From: DAIDKA01 sp035503515 | GTDB taxonomy: Bacteria > Pseudomonadota > Gammaproteobacteria > Steroidobacterales > Steroidobacteraceae | DNA: 64,000 bases | Assembly: GCA_035503515.1 (NCBI GenBank) | Contig: DATJTJ010000036.1 | Coordinates: 100,524-164,523 of the forward strand | Reading direction: 5' to 3' | Shown here: piece after piece, positions 34,365 through 44,057 of the stretch | Position numbering within the stretch: the first letter of the stretch is position 1 | Layout of the letters: every line of letters starts with the position of its first letter | Made by a program: the position numbers and the translations under genes | The notes under the pieces: model-generated | Told to the model about the DNA's origin: nothing | Databases searched by the model: none | What the model saw: the letters and a program-made list of their open reading frames with translations, nothing else

Positions 34365-36575
34365 TCACCGGCGCCACGAACAATCGGCGCTCTCATGACT
34401 GTATTTAGCCCTGCGCGCGACCAGGCCGCCCAGGGCCAGCAGCATCCACAGCTGCATGGCGCCGCCCCCGCCGTGACTGCCCGTGCTGGCAGCCATGCTG
34501 CCGGAATTGCCGGCGCTGTTGCTGGCCGCCGGCGCCGGGTCCGTGGCATCCACGGTCAGATGCGTCTGGCCGGCGCGATTGGCACCATCGAGCACCGAGA
34601 TCGTCACGATCGCCGTACCGGCCTGGCCCGCGACCGGTGTCACCAGCAGCGTGCAGTTCAGGGTCGTCGTGCCACAACCCGACGAGAGGGTCACGCCCGC
34701 AGTGCCGGCACCGACGATGGCGTTGGGCACCAGTGCCGGATTCGAACTGCTGACGCTGAAAGTCAGCGTACCGGTGCCGCTGATCGTGAAGGACTGGGAG
34801 GCGGTGCTCTTGCTGCCCACGCTGCTTTCATCCACCAGCGCGCTCGCGGTGGGAATCGGGATGGTATTGAGCGCCCCGAGGGCATCCACCCGGCCGTAGC
34901 CTGAAGTGTCGTTGGGAACCGGCTGGGCAAGGACCGTGGCCCCGGTCTCCAGTGCCGTGGTGACCTGTGCGACGTTCAGCGACGGGAACGCACTGCGCAG
35001 CAGGGCGGCGACCGCGCCGGCATTGGCGACCGAGGCGGAGGTGCCGTAGAAATTCCCGTCCGGGAACAGATCTGCGGCGAAGTAGGTACCCGAGGCGTCC
35101 ACCGAGATGCCATCGGGAGCCATCAGGGTCGGCGCCTGCAATTGTGCGAACGCCGGAAACTGCACCGTCAGGGGCCCACTGCTGGAGAACGGCTCCACGG
35201 TATTGCCGATGCCATCGGACCCGTTGACCGCACCGATGGTCAGCAGCGTCGGAACCATCGCCTGCGGGGAGACCAGTCCGCCGGAGGTCGAGACGGACAG
35301 CGCCGTCAGACCATCGCCCCCGGCCCAGAGCTTGAGGAATTCGCCGCTCGCAGACGCATCCGGCGTGGCGACCACGAGGGTGTAGGTCCCGCCGGCCAGC
35401 GACACATAATCCATGGCCTGGTCCGGCGTCGTGCTGCCCGCGGTCGTGAAGCAGCCGGCGGGCGTCGTGCTGCCGGCCGCGAACCAGTACACGTCGAAGC
35501 GGCTCGTGATCTGGCTCGGTGGGTCGGACCAGGCCAGCAGCAGGGGGAAGCTGGCGCCGGTGCCGCTGACGGTCAGCGTCTGGCTCGTGACGCCGCTGCC
35601 GAAGGTCGCGACGTAGTTATCGGACGGTCCGGACTGACAGGACAGCGCACCGAACGAGGTACTGCTCACCGGGGCGTAATCGCCCTCCCAGTAGGTGCCG
35701 TCATTGTTGCCCGCGGAGCTGAACATCAGGACATTGGGATTCTGCGAAAGGAGCGTCGAGATGGCAGTGCTCTGGTCATTGTTCTGCGACATCAGGCCGT
35801 CGCTGGGGAACGCGGTGTCATCCAGGAGAATCGTGGCTCCCGCAGCCATCAACTGCGACATGCAGGAAGTGAAATCAACGAAGGTATTGGGTCCGCAGTA
35901 GACCAGGCTCGCGCCCGGCGCCACCGCATGGATCTCCTCGAGGAGAATCGTGCCTTCGTCGGCCGCGGCGGGACAGGTGTTGGGGGTGGTCCCGGAAGGA
36001 TAGAGGACCTGAACCGAAGCGGGTAGTTCGCCCAGCTTCTGAATCGCGGCCAGACTGCAGATCCCGCTCGATTGCACTCCCACCGTCACCCCGGTGCCCG
36101 TCACCCGGGTCTGGGTGATGAACGCGCCCGCGTGCATGATGGATATGCCGTTCTGATCGATCGGTGTCGTCGAACCCTGGCGCGCGACCTGCGCGCGTTC
36201 CAGCGTTCGTGACGCAGGCCCGAGCGGATGGGGCGGCGTCGGCAGCAGATACGAAGGCGCCGTGATGTCGAGGACTCCGTCCACGCCAGCCACCGGTGCC
36301 AGGTCGGCGCTCGGCACCCAGCCCTCGACCACGCACAGTGTCCCGGCCTTGACCGAACTGGTCACGGCCAGGCCTGCGGCCGTCAGCGCGGTGACCGGGG
36401 GGGCCAGGGCGCAGTCGAAGTGGACATCGACCTGGAGGCGACCGCTGGCGTCGACATGCGCTCCGGCGGCCTGGAGGGCGGCTGCGGTGGTGGCAGCGGT
36501 GGCGGTGCCTGGGAGTGCCGTGGTGAGCGTGAACGCTGCCGTCAGCGCCGGAAGAGCCTGTCGCAGGATGCTCAT
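34365..36575 (-). CDS. S8/S53-like secreted peptidase homologue with altered catalytic sites and GlyGly-CTERM-like tail
   Basis: 736 residues from ATG 36575 (an in-frame upstream extension would be Arg-rich noise). A signal peptide (cleavage near 27) precedes a subtilisin-like domain. The usual catalytic Asp region reads VGVQSSGI (about 165-172) with no Asp, the His region reads DEGT (206-209) with Glu in place of His, and the Ser site is GTSAS (S513). The Glu-for-His change resembles the sedolisin (S53) Glu, but a matching Asp is unclear, so activity may be sedolisin-like or lost. After a beta-rich domain, the C-terminus has GGGG (702-705), a hydrophobic segment (about 706-722) and ARR, resembling the GlyGly-CTERM cell-surface sorting signal processed by rhombosortase and dependent on type II secretion. 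Confidence 0.75.
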   Translation of the reverse strand: MSILRQALPALTAAFTLTTALPGTATAATTAAALQAAGAHVDASGRLQVDVHFDCALAPPVTALTAAGLAVTSSVKAGTLCVVEGWVPSADLAPVAGVDGVLDITAPSYLLPTPPHPLGPASRTLERAQVARQGSTTPIDQNGISIMHAGAFITQTRVTGTGVTVGVQSSGICSLAAIQKLGELPASVQVLYPSGTTPNTCPAAADEGTILLEEIHAVAPGASLVYCGPNTFVDFTSCMSQLMAAGATILLDDTAFPSDGLMSQNNDQSTAISTLLSQNPNVLMFSSAGNNDGTYWEGDYAPVSSTSFGALSCQSGPSDNYVATFGSGVTSQTLTVSGTGASFPLLLAWSDPPSQITSRFDVYWFAAGSTTPAGCFTTAGSTTPDQAMDYVSLAGGTYTLVVATPDASASGEFLKLWAGGDGLTALSVSTSGGLVSPQAMVPTLLTIGAVNGSDGIGNTVEPFSSSGPLTVQFPAFAQLQAPTLMAPDGISVDASGTYFAADLFPDGNFYGTSASVANAGAVAALLRSAFPSLNVAQVTTALETGATVLAQPVPNDTSGYGRVDALGALNTIPIPTASALVDESSVGSKSTASQSFTISGTGTLTFSVSSSNPALVPNAIVGAGTAGVTLSSGCGTTTLNCTLLVTPVAGQAGTAIVTISVLDGANRAGQTHLTVDATDPAPAASNSAGNSGSMAASTGSHGGGGAMQLWMLLALGGLVARRAKYSHESADCSWRR

Positions 36576-36708
36576 GGAGCCCAAGGCCGTCGCCTTCTTG
36601 AATGAATGATGGATCGTTCCCCCTTGTAACGGATTGTGCCTGCAACCGGACAAAACCGACAGACGGCCAGCCTGCCGATCAAGGCGTGCGAGTGTCCTAC
36701 AGCCACGC

Positions 36709-37326
36709 TTACTTCGGCCGCCACATCTGGAATTTCGAACCCGGCTCGAGGCGGAAATAGTCCGCGGGCCCGCCGCCACGCAGTATGGGTTCGGCGGCTG
36801 CGGTATCGTACAGTCCATCGCGCAGCAGCGCATGACTGATGTGCACGGCCACCACTTCGCCGAGCACCAGCCAGGTGTCCGTGTCGACCCCCTGGCTGTC
36901 GGTGAGCCGCAGGAGCTTGGAAAGACGACACTCGAAGGACACCGGACTTTCGGCAACCCGCGGCGCCTGCACCAGTCTCGAGGCCGTCGCGGTGAGCTTC
37001 GCGAGTTCGAATTCATCCTGCGCCGCCGGAACGGTGGCGGAAGTTGCATTCATGGCTTCGGCCAGCAAATGTGTCACCAGGTTCCAGACGAACTCGCCGG
37101 TCGCCTGCACGTTCTGCACCGAGTCCTTCCAGCCGACGCTGGCAAACCCGATGATGGGAGGCTTGTAGTTGAAGAGATTGAAGAAGCTGTAGGGCGCCAG
37201 GTTGTGGATGCCGTCCCTGCTGCGCGTGGAGATCCAGCCGATGGGGCGCGGAGCGACGATGGAATTGAGAGGATCGTGGGCCAGCCCGTGGCCGTCCCGG
37301 GGTTCGTACACGTGATAGGTGCTCAT
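36709..37326 (-). CDS. Flavin reductase-like FMN-binding protein
   Basis: 205 residues of the flavin reductase (FMN-binding split-barrel) superfamily: DPLNSIVAPRPIGWISTRS near the N-terminus, APYSFFNLFNYKPPIIGFAS as the FMN cradle, and ECRLSKLLRLTDSQGVDTDTWLVLGEVVAV. Such proteins reduce flavin for partner monooxygenases or act alone on small substrates. No monooxygenase partner adjoins it. The window between it and the protease is 133 bp and carries no gene. Confidence 0.83.
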   Translation of the reverse strand: MSTYHVYEPRDGHGLAHDPLNSIVAPRPIGWISTRSRDGIHNLAPYSFFNLFNYKPPIIGFASVGWKDSVQNVQATGEFVWNLVTHLLAEAMNATSATVPAAQDEFELAKLTATASRLVQAPRVAESPVSFECRLSKLLRLTDSQGVDTDTWLVLGEVVAVHISHALLRDGLYDTAAAEPILRGGGPADYFRLEPGSKFQMWRPK

Positions 37327-37403
37327 GCACCCCTAGGCTAGCAGGTGCCCGTATCACGCGCATGGGGTCGCCGGCACCGATGCCGGCGGCCCGGTCGGTG
37401 GCC

Positions 37404-38000
37404 TCAGCCCGCCTCGGCGGCCTCGGCGCTGTGGCGCGGCTTGTACGAGAACTTCTGGCCGGCGACGGTGGCCTGATACATGGCGCCGCCCTTGACGATG
37501 GTGAAAACGGCGACTCCCTTGTAGTAGCCGCCGGCGGTCAGGGCGTCCTTCTTGCCGCCACTGGCGCCACCGGTGGCCCCTTCGGTGCCCACCGACCCGG
37601 ACGCCGCCGCGGTGATGGCCACGGCACTCACACCGGCATCGAAGGCGAACTCCCCGCTGGTGAATTCATCCAGCGCCCGCTTGTCCTGGAAGAAGATGAT
37701 CTGGCTGTAGGCCTGGGCGCCGGCCTGGAAGCCGACACTGACCTGCGTCATCTCCGTCCTGCCGATATACCGGCCTCCGACATAGACGCGACCGTCTCCG
37801 TGCGCGCCACCGACGACGAAGCCTCCCTTGCCGATCGTCGGGAAGACCGCGTACCCGTAGCTGTCATGGAAGTACGCGGCGCTCTGGCCGGCATTCTCGA
37901 AGAGGCGCACGGTATCGGTGTATTCATTCGCGAGCGCCGCCGTGGCCGGCAACAGCAGTCCCGCCAGCAGCGCTACCAGAAACTTCAGTGGTCCTTTCAT
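37404..38000 (-). CDS. SYLF/Ysc84 domain lipid-binding exported protein
   Basis: 198 residues from ATG 38000 (a longer in-frame reading to 38063 adds non-homologous residues). A signal peptide (cleavage near 24) precedes a SYLF (Ysc84/BPSL1445) domain: VFPTIGKGGFVVGGAHGDGRVYV, VSVGFQAGAQAYSQIIFFQD and a C-terminal YYKGVAVFTIVKGGAMYQATVAG. Eukaryotic SYLF proteins bind phosphoinositides; bacterial ones are associated with the envelope. Divergent from the tannase-type gene with 78 bp between starts, so the promoters share a short region. Confidence 0.82.
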   Translation of the reverse strand: MKGPLKFLVALLAGLLLPATAALANEYTDTVRLFENAGQSAAYFHDSYGYAVFPTIGKGGFVVGGAHGDGRVYVGGRYIGRTEMTQVSVGFQAGAQAYSQIIFFQDKRALDEFTSGEFAFDAGVSAVAITAAASGSVGTEGATGGASGGKKDALTAGGYYKGVAVFTIVKGGAMYQATVAGQKFSYKPRHSAEAAEAG

Positions 38001-38078
38001 GATGACTCTCCCGCATCGATGCGTATGGGCTATGCTCGCACGCCAGGGCGAAGCTACCAGCATCCAGGGGGACAGAGC

Positions 38079-39671
38079 ATGCCAAGCCGTCGCAATCGCC
38101 GCCGTCAGATGCTGCCGATGCTATGCGTAGTCGCAGCGGCAGCCACTGCGGTTCTGACCGCGCATCCCGCCGTCGCGCAGGCGTTCGCCGCGGCGAAGCA
38201 TTCGGCGGCAGGCTATCTCAAGGCCCGGCTGGTGCCGCACGAGGGCTGTCAGGCCCTGAGCCAGTACAAGGCCAAGGACCTGGTGAGCATCAATGCGACC
38301 GCGGAGCCGGCCGCGCCGGGCGTGCCGGCGCATTGCCGCGTCACGGGAACCCTGGCGCCTGAAATCGCCTTCGAAGTGAGCCTGCCGCAGCACTGGAACG
38401 GGCGCTTCTACATGATCGGCAATGGCGGCCACGCGGGTGAATCGCTGGAGGATGCCAATCGGGTTTCACAGCGCAATGCTGCGCTGCAGGCCGGATTTGC
38501 ATTTGCCCAGACCAATACCGGGCACGACGCGCGCAGGGAACCGGGTGCCTCGTTCGTCATGAGCAATCCCGAAAAGGCGATCGACTACGCGTACCGCGCG
38601 GTCAATCTGACGGCGGTGACGGCCAAGGACATCACGCAGGCGTACTACGGCCGAACCATCGCCTACTCCTACTGGAATTCCTGTTCCAACGGCGGCCGTC
38701 AGGGAATGGTCGAAGCCGAGCGCTATCCGCAGGACTTCGATGGCGTGCTGGCCATGTCGCCCTGGGTCGACCAGACCGGCTTCACCCTCGGGGCGATGTG
38801 GAACCAGCGCGCGCTCGATGCCGCGCCGCTCACACCGGGCAAACTCACGCTGGTGGCGAAGGCCGTCATGGACAAGTGCGACGCCCTCGACGGACTCAAG
38901 GACGGACAGATCGACGATCCGCGCCGCTGTGCCATCGACCTCAAGCGCGATGTGCCGGCCTGCGCCGCCGGCATCGACGACGACAGCTGCCTCACGGCTG
39001 CACAGGCGCAGACCTTCGAGAAGATCTACGGCGGTCCGGTCGGCAACGGCCGGCAGCTGTTCCCCGGATTCATGCCGGGCAGTGAACTGTGGTGGGGAAA
39101 TTTCATCGTTCCGGCGCAGCCGGGGCGCAGGCCGGCGGACTTCGGTCTCGCCCAGGACACCATGCGCTACCTCGTCCACACGCCGCCCCAGCCCGGCTAT
39201 GACTACCGCACTTTCAATTTCGATCGCGATCCGCCGATGCTCGATGCCTGGGGCAAACTGGTGAACGCGACCGATACCGACCTGTCCCGGTTTCGCCGCA
39301 AGGGCGGCAAGATGATCATGACCTACGGCTGGGCGGATCCGGTCCTGCAACCCCTGCAGGGCGTCGACTATTACGAGCAGGCGCTGGTCCGCAACGGGCC
39401 CGATACCCCCCAGTTCCTGCGCCTGTTCATGGTGCCGGGCATGACCCATTGCTCGGGCGGCGCCGCAACCGACCGCTTCGATGCCGTCACCGCCCTCGTC
39501 GACTGGGTGGAGAAGGGCAGGGCGCCCGACTCGCTGCGCGCGGCGCGCGTCGTCGACAATCGCGAAGTGCGCTCGCGACCGCTGTGCCCGTATCCGCAGG
39601 TGGCCCGTTACCGGGGCCGCGGCAGCATCGATGATGCGGCCAATTTCCGTTGCGCGAACGCCGGCCCCTGA
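38079..39671 (+). CDS. Tannase/feruloyl esterase family protein
   Basis: 530 residues starting at ATG 38079; the long in-frame extension upstream to 37362 belongs to noncoding sequence. A signal peptide of about 33 residues is followed by an alpha/beta hydrolase. The nucleophile motif is NSCSNGGRQGM (the CS-x-GG arrangement of tannases), the acid is in TYGWADPVLQP and the catalytic histidine is in GMTHCSGG; the two cysteines next to Ser and His match the disulphide that joins them in tannases. The family hydrolyses gallate, ferulate and similar phenolic esters. The neighbouring GH3 and carboxylesterase genes support plant-phenolic degradation. Confidence 0.87.
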   Translation: MPSRRNRRRQMLPMLCVVAAAATAVLTAHPAVAQAFAAAKHSAAGYLKARLVPHEGCQALSQYKAKDLVSINATAEPAAPGVPAHCRVTGTLAPEIAFEVSLPQHWNGRFYMIGNGGHAGESLEDANRVSQRNAALQAGFAFAQTNTGHDARREPGASFVMSNPEKAIDYAYRAVNLTAVTAKDITQAYYGRTIAYSYWNSCSNGGRQGMVEAERYPQDFDGVLAMSPWVDQTGFTLGAMWNQRALDAAPLTPGKLTLVAKAVMDKCDALDGLKDGQIDDPRRCAIDLKRDVPACAAGIDDDSCLTAAQAQTFEKIYGGPVGNGRQLFPGFMPGSELWWGNFIVPAQPGRRPADFGLAQDTMRYLVHTPPQPGYDYRTFNFDRDPPMLDAWGKLVNATDTDLSRFRRKGGKMIMTYGWADPVLQPLQGVDYYEQALVRNGPDTPQFLRLFMVPGMTHCSGGAATDRFDAVTALVDWVEKGRAPDSLRAARVVDNREVRSRPLCPYPQVARYRGRGSIDDAANFRCANAGP

Positions 39672-39741
39672 CGCTGCCGCGGCAGCCGGCGCAGGCTCCG
39701 CGCCATCAGCAGCCAGAGGCCGATTTGCATTTCTGTGCCGA

Positions 39742-39778
39742 TGTAAACGTTGACATCGACGGCCCTGAAAAATACGAT
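39742..39778 (+). promoter_or_regulatory. Sigma-70 promoter with overlapping LacI-type operator, upstream of GH3 gene
   Basis: TTGACA (39750-39755), a 17-bp spacer and TACGAT (39773-39778) form a near-consensus sigma-70 promoter. TGTAAACGTTGACA (39742-39755) overlaps the -35; it is a near-palindrome with a central ACGT and is close to the TGTAAACGTTTACA operators of LacI-family sugar regulators. The GH3 gene begins 26 bp after the -10. A LacI-family repressor induced by a glucoside is the likely control. Confidence 0.65.
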
Positions 39779-39804
39779 CTCGGCCATCGGGAGGGGGGCA
39801 AACG

Positions 39805-42483
39805 ATGAAACAGTGGCATGCGTGCGGGCTGCTCGCGGCCGTCGCGGCCGGGATGACGCTCGCGGCCACCGCGGCCGCGCTTCCCGCCATTGCGGGTCTG
39901 CCGCAGCCGCACTGCCGGCCCCCGGCGGGCCCGCGTCCCTGGCTGGTCGCGAAGCAAACCGCCGAGTGCCGGGCGCTCGAGGCACTCGGCGCGCTCACCC
40001 ATGATGAAATAGTGAACATCGATGGCGGCGGTTTCGGCGTCTTCGGCGCGACCCCGAATGGCGTCGGCGCCCCCGGTCCGGCGCCCGCCATGACACCGGC
40101 GCGCCAGGCCGCCGCCAGCGCCGCAGCCAAGCTCGGCTTGCCGCCGCTCGGGGGCGCGAGCGATGGACCGAACGGCATTGCGGATCTGAGTTCACTGTTC
40201 GGTGCCCCGACGCCGGCGCGCTCGCGCAACGTGACCGCGTTCCCGACCGTGATCACGCTGGGTGCGACCTGGGACCGGGAACTGGCGCGGCGCTTCGGGA
40301 CCGCGCTGTCGCAGGAGTTCCGGGGCAAGGGGCTGTCGGCGGACCTGGGCCCGACGCTGAACCTGATCCGCACCTGGCACGGCGGCCGTTCGGCGGAGAC
40401 CTACGGCGAGGATCCCTTTCTCATCGGTGAACTCGCGGTGCCGGAAATCGCGGCCCTGCAGGCCGGCGGCGTACTCGCCACGATGAAGCACTTCGCCGCC
40501 AACAACCAGGAATTCGGGCGAGTCGGCAGCTTCCCGGACAACGCCGGCATCGACGCCCGCATTAGTCCCAAGGCCCTCGAAGAGGTCTACCTGCCGCATT
40601 TCAAGGCGGTGGTGCAGCGTGCCCATGTCGGCGCGGTCATGTGCGCCTACAACCAGGTGAACAGCGAGTTCAGCTGCGACAATCCACAGCTGCTGGGACA
40701 TCTGCGCGACTGGGGTTTCGATGGCTTCATCGTCCCGGACGCGAGCTTCGCGCAGCGGGATGCCGTGGCGGCCGCGCGCGCCGGCATGGATGCCGCGGAA
40801 CCGGTCGCCGACGTCGAAGCCGCCATCGCGCGTGGCGAGGTGGATGCGCAGTTCTTCGAGCGCAAGGCCTATCGGCTGCTGCTGACCCGGTTCCGTCTCG
40901 GACTCTACGATCGCGGCCCGCCGGGCCGGGCGGATGCCGACGTGGCCACTGCCGAACATGCCGCACTGGCGCGCGAAATCGCCTCCGCGGGGGCCGTCCT
41001 GCTGAAGAACGACGGTGTACTGCCCCTGACCCAGGTCAAGTCCCTCGCAGTGATCGGCGCCGACGCGGGCGCCGATGCGGTCGTGATGGAAAGTGGCAGC
41101 CCCAACGTCCACGTGGATACGCTGAGCGTTCCCGTGGACGCCATCCGCGCCCGGGCCGGCGATACGGTGCAGGTCACCTATGAGCGCGGCAGCATCGGTG
41201 TGCGGGCGCTGCCGCTGGTGCCGGCGCGGGTGCTGCAACCGCCCTCCCACCAGGGCCAGGGCCTGGAGGGCACCTATTTCGGCACGCCGTATTTCTGGAC
41301 ACAGGTCGCCAGGCGCCTCGATCCGGACATCGACATCGGCGCCGACCCGAAAGTCCCGGAGGCCGCCGCCGGCACTGCGGGCCGCCGCGAATTCGCCCGC
41401 GGGCGGACGCCCTGGTCGGTGCGCTGGGAGGGCTGGATCGTGCCACCGGTGACGGGCCGCTACGGTTTCTCGCTCACCGGCGCCGGCACCGCGCAGCTGT
41501 ACATCGACGGCACACTGGTTACGGCGATCGAACGGGCGGACTTTCCCATGACTTCGGTCGCGACCGTGACCCTGCAGGGCGGCCGCCCCACCGCGATCTT
41601 CGTCAAGTACGATACCGCCGCCGCGGTGCTGGGTGCCGGGATCCGACTGGGCTGGCAGCCACCCGATCAGCGTCTGGCGCAGGCGGTCGAAGCGGCGCGC
41701 GGCGCCGCTGCGGCCGTGGTGTTCGTCGGTGAGCAGCTGGGTGAGGGAGGCGACAAGCAGTCCCTGGGGTTGCCGGCGGACCAGGACGCGCTCATCGAGG
41801 CCGTCGCGGCCGTCAATCCGCACACCATCGTGGTCCTGCACACCTCGACTGCGGTGGCCATGCCCTGGGTGGATCGCGTGGCCGGCATCGTCGAGGCCTG
41901 GTACCCCGGACAGGAGGCGGGCAGTTCCATCGCCGCCGTCCTGTTCGGCGATGTGAATCCCTCCGGCCACCTGCCGGTGACCTTTCCGCGCGATGCGGCC
42001 CAGGGGCCCGCGACCCACTGGTGGGAATACCCGGGCGACGGCCGCACGGTCGCCTACACGGAAGGCGTATTCGTCGGCTACCGCTGGTACGACGCCCATG
42101 CGCAGCAGCCGCTGTTCGCCTTCGGCCATGGCCTGTCGTACACGACCTTCGGCTTTTCGCAGCTGGCGGTGGCCGGCGCGGGCCGTGCGCGCAAGGTCAG
42201 CGTGGTCGTGAAGAATACCGGGTCACGGGCCGGTGCCGAGGTGGTGCAGCTGTACGTCGGCATGCCCGAGGCCGCCGCGGAGCCGCCGCAGCTGCTGAAG
42301 GGATTCGAGAAGGTGTTCCTGCAGCCCGGCGAATCGCGGCGGGTCGTCATGGACCTGCCGGATGACAGCCTCGATGTCTTCGACCCCTCCACCGGCGCCT
42401 GGAGCCTGGTCCCCGGCACCTACCACGTGATGGTGGGGGCCTCATCGCGCGATATCAGACAGGAAGGAACATTCAATCCATGA
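39805..42483 (+). CDS. Glycoside hydrolase family 3 beta-glucosidase-like protein with PA14 domain
   Basis: 892 residues with a strong ribosome site (GGAGGGGGG) and a signal peptide (cleavage near 25). The GH3 N-terminal barrel includes TMKHFAANNQEF and the nucleophile aspartate in GFIVPDASFA (usually SDW). A PA14 domain interrupts the C-terminal domain (about 480-610, WSVRWEGWIVPPVTGRYGFS). The rest of the GH3 C-domain has EAWYPGQEAGSS and GHGLSYTTFGFS and ends in a fibronectin-III-like domain. GH3 plus PA14 is typical of beta-glucosidases that act on exposed sugars, including glycosides of phenolics. The downstream carboxylesterase overlaps it (ATGA) and is co-transcribed. Confidence 0.9.
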   Translation: MKQWHACGLLAAVAAGMTLAATAAALPAIAGLPQPHCRPPAGPRPWLVAKQTAECRALEALGALTHDEIVNIDGGGFGVFGATPNGVGAPGPAPAMTPARQAAASAAAKLGLPPLGGASDGPNGIADLSSLFGAPTPARSRNVTAFPTVITLGATWDRELARRFGTALSQEFRGKGLSADLGPTLNLIRTWHGGRSAETYGEDPFLIGELAVPEIAALQAGGVLATMKHFAANNQEFGRVGSFPDNAGIDARISPKALEEVYLPHFKAVVQRAHVGAVMCAYNQVNSEFSCDNPQLLGHLRDWGFDGFIVPDASFAQRDAVAAARAGMDAAEPVADVEAAIARGEVDAQFFERKAYRLLLTRFRLGLYDRGPPGRADADVATAEHAALAREIASAGAVLLKNDGVLPLTQVKSLAVIGADAGADAVVMESGSPNVHVDTLSVPVDAIRARAGDTVQVTYERGSIGVRALPLVPARVLQPPSHQGQGLEGTYFGTPYFWTQVARRLDPDIDIGADPKVPEAAAGTAGRREFARGRTPWSVRWEGWIVPPVTGRYGFSLTGAGTAQLYIDGTLVTAIERADFPMTSVATVTLQGGRPTAIFVKYDTAAAVLGAGIRLGWQPPDQRLAQAVEAARGAAAAVVFVGEQLGEGGDKQSLGLPADQDALIEAVAAVNPHTIVVLHTSTAVAMPWVDRVAGIVEAWYPGQEAGSSIAAVLFGDVNPSGHLPVTFPRDAAQGPATHWWEYPGDGRTVAYTEGVFVGYRWYDAHAQQPLFAFGHGLSYTTFGFSQLAVAGAGRARKVSVVVKNTGSRAGAEVVQLYVGMPEAAAEPPQLLKGFEKVFLQPGESRRVVMDLPDDSLDVFDPSTGAWSLVPGTYHVMVGASSRDIRQEGTFNP

Positions 42484-44057
42484 ACATCTTTGCCAGGAAG
42501 CTCGGGCGCATTCTGCCGGCGGCGTTCCTCTGCGGCATTGCCGGAACCGCGCTGGCCCGTTCTCCGGTGGTGCGCACCGACAGCGGCCCGGTGCGCGGGC
42601 AGACGGATGCGCACGTCGCATCATTCAAGGGGATTCCGTTCGCCAGGCCGCCCGTCGGTGAATTGCGCTGGCGGCCGCCCGCGGCGCCTGCTCCCTGGCG
42701 CAGGGTACGCGATGCAACGGCCTACGGGCCGGACTGCATGCAGGTTCCATTTCCCGGCGATGCCGCCCCCCTGGGCGTGACGCCGGCGGAGGATTGCCTG
42801 TACCTGAATGTCTGGACCCAGACGCGGTTCAAGGGCCGCAAGCTCCCGGTGATGGTGTGGATCTACGGTGGCGGATTCGTGAACGGCGGCAGTTCGCCGC
42901 CGGAATACGATGGCAGCGCCTTCGCCCGCGATGGCGTCGTGCTCGTGAGCTTCAACTACCGCCTCGGCAACTTCGGCTTCTTTGCGCACCCGGCCCTGAG
43001 CGCCGAGCAGGCCGGCGGGCCGCTCGGCAACTACGGCTACATGGACCAGATCGCGGCGCTGAAGTGGGTGCAGCGTAACGTCGCGGCATTCGGCGGCGAC
43101 CCGCACAATGTCACGGTCTTCGGCGAGTCGGCGGGCGGCATTTCGGTCAACGCGCTGCTGACCTCGCCGCTGGCCGCCGGATTGTTCCAGAAGGCGATCA
43201 TCGAATCGGGAGCCGGCCGCGCCGGCTTGCCCGCCCGCACGCTGCGCGGCGGGACGAATTCGGCCGAGGCCACCGGCGTGGCGCTCGCCCGCAGCTTCGG
43301 TATCGAGGGCACCGATGCGGACTCGCTGGCGAAGCTGCGGGCCATTCCCGCCGCGAAGCTGCTCGGTAATCTGAACATGGCGACCATGGGCGCGAATCCG
43401 AACTACGTCGGTGGACCGATCGAGGACGGTGAGCTGAACCTCGGCACTCCGGTGGCGCTCTATGCTGCCGGCAAGGCCCAGCGGGTACCGCTGATCGTGG
43501 GCGCCAACAGCATGGACATCGGCTTCATGCAGGCCAAGTCGGTGGACGCGCTGGTGGAGCAGTTCGGTCCCGATGCCGAGGCGGCGCGCGCCGCCTATGC
43601 GCCGGCCGCGGACACCAATGTGGGGCTGGCCGCGTTCAAGGCCGGCGGGGATCAGATGATGATCGAGCCGGCACGCGAAATCGCGCGCCTGCTCTCGGCA
43701 CACCAGCCGACCTACGAATTCCGGTTCAGCTACGTGGCCGCATCGCTGCGCGCGACGACGCCGGGCGCCCCGCACGCCACTGAAATCCCGTATGTCTTCG
43801 ACACCGTTGCCGCCCGCTACGGCAAGGACCTGACACCGCAGGATGCGGCGGCCGCAAAGGCCGTGCATGCCTACTGGGTCGGGTTCGCCAGCACGGGTGT
43901 GCCGCAGGCGCCGGGGGAGCCGGCGTGGCCGGCCTATCAACCCGGCAGCGATGAGATCATGGACTTCACGCTCCAGGGACCCGTGGCCGGCCCTGATCCC
44001 TGGAAGGCGCGGATGGATCTGGCGCAGCGCTTCAGCGAGCGGCACGCGGCGAACTAG
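42480..44057 (+). CDS. Type-B carboxylesterase
   Basis: 525 residues, ATG overlapping the GH3 stop. A signal peptide (cleavage near 23) precedes a type-B carboxylesterase with an early RTDSGPVRGQTDAHVASFKG, the oxyanion region MVWIYGGGFVNGGSS and the nucleophile elbow FGESAGG. The acid is probably the Glu in the DGELNLGTPV region and the His lies in PHATEIPYVF. Exported type-B enzymes hydrolyse short esters including feruloyl and acyl sugars. Coupling to a GH3 glucosidase suggests removal of acyl groups from a glycoside. Confidence 0.87.
   Translation: MNIFARKLGRILPAAFLCGIAGTALARSPVVRTDSGPVRGQTDAHVASFKGIPFARPPVGELRWRPPAAPAPWRRVRDATAYGPDCMQVPFPGDAAPLGVTPAEDCLYLNVWTQTRFKGRKLPVMVWIYGGGFVNGGSSPPEYDGSAFARDGVVLVSFNYRLGNFGFFAHPALSAEQAGGPLGNYGYMDQIAALKWVQRNVAAFGGDPHNVTVFGESAGGISVNALLTSPLAAGLFQKAIIESGAGRAGLPARTLRGGTNSAEATGVALARSFGIEGTDADSLAKLRAIPAAKLLGNLNMATMGANPNYVGGPIEDGELNLGTPVALYAAGKAQRVPLIVGANSMDIGFMQAKSVDALVEQFGPDAEAARAAYAPAADTNVGLAAFKAGGDQMMIEPAREIARLLSAHQPTYEFRFSYVAASLRATTPGAPHATEIPYVFDTVAARYGKDLTPQDAAAAKAVHAYWVGFASTGVPQAPGEPAWPAYQPGSDEIMDFTLQGPVAGPDPWKARMDLAQRFSERHAAN

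Noticed and set aside
38466..40373. 635-residue minus-strand open frame across the tannase and GH3 genes
   Set aside because: It spans two well-recognised plus-strand genes and the promoter between them and has no recognisable motif.
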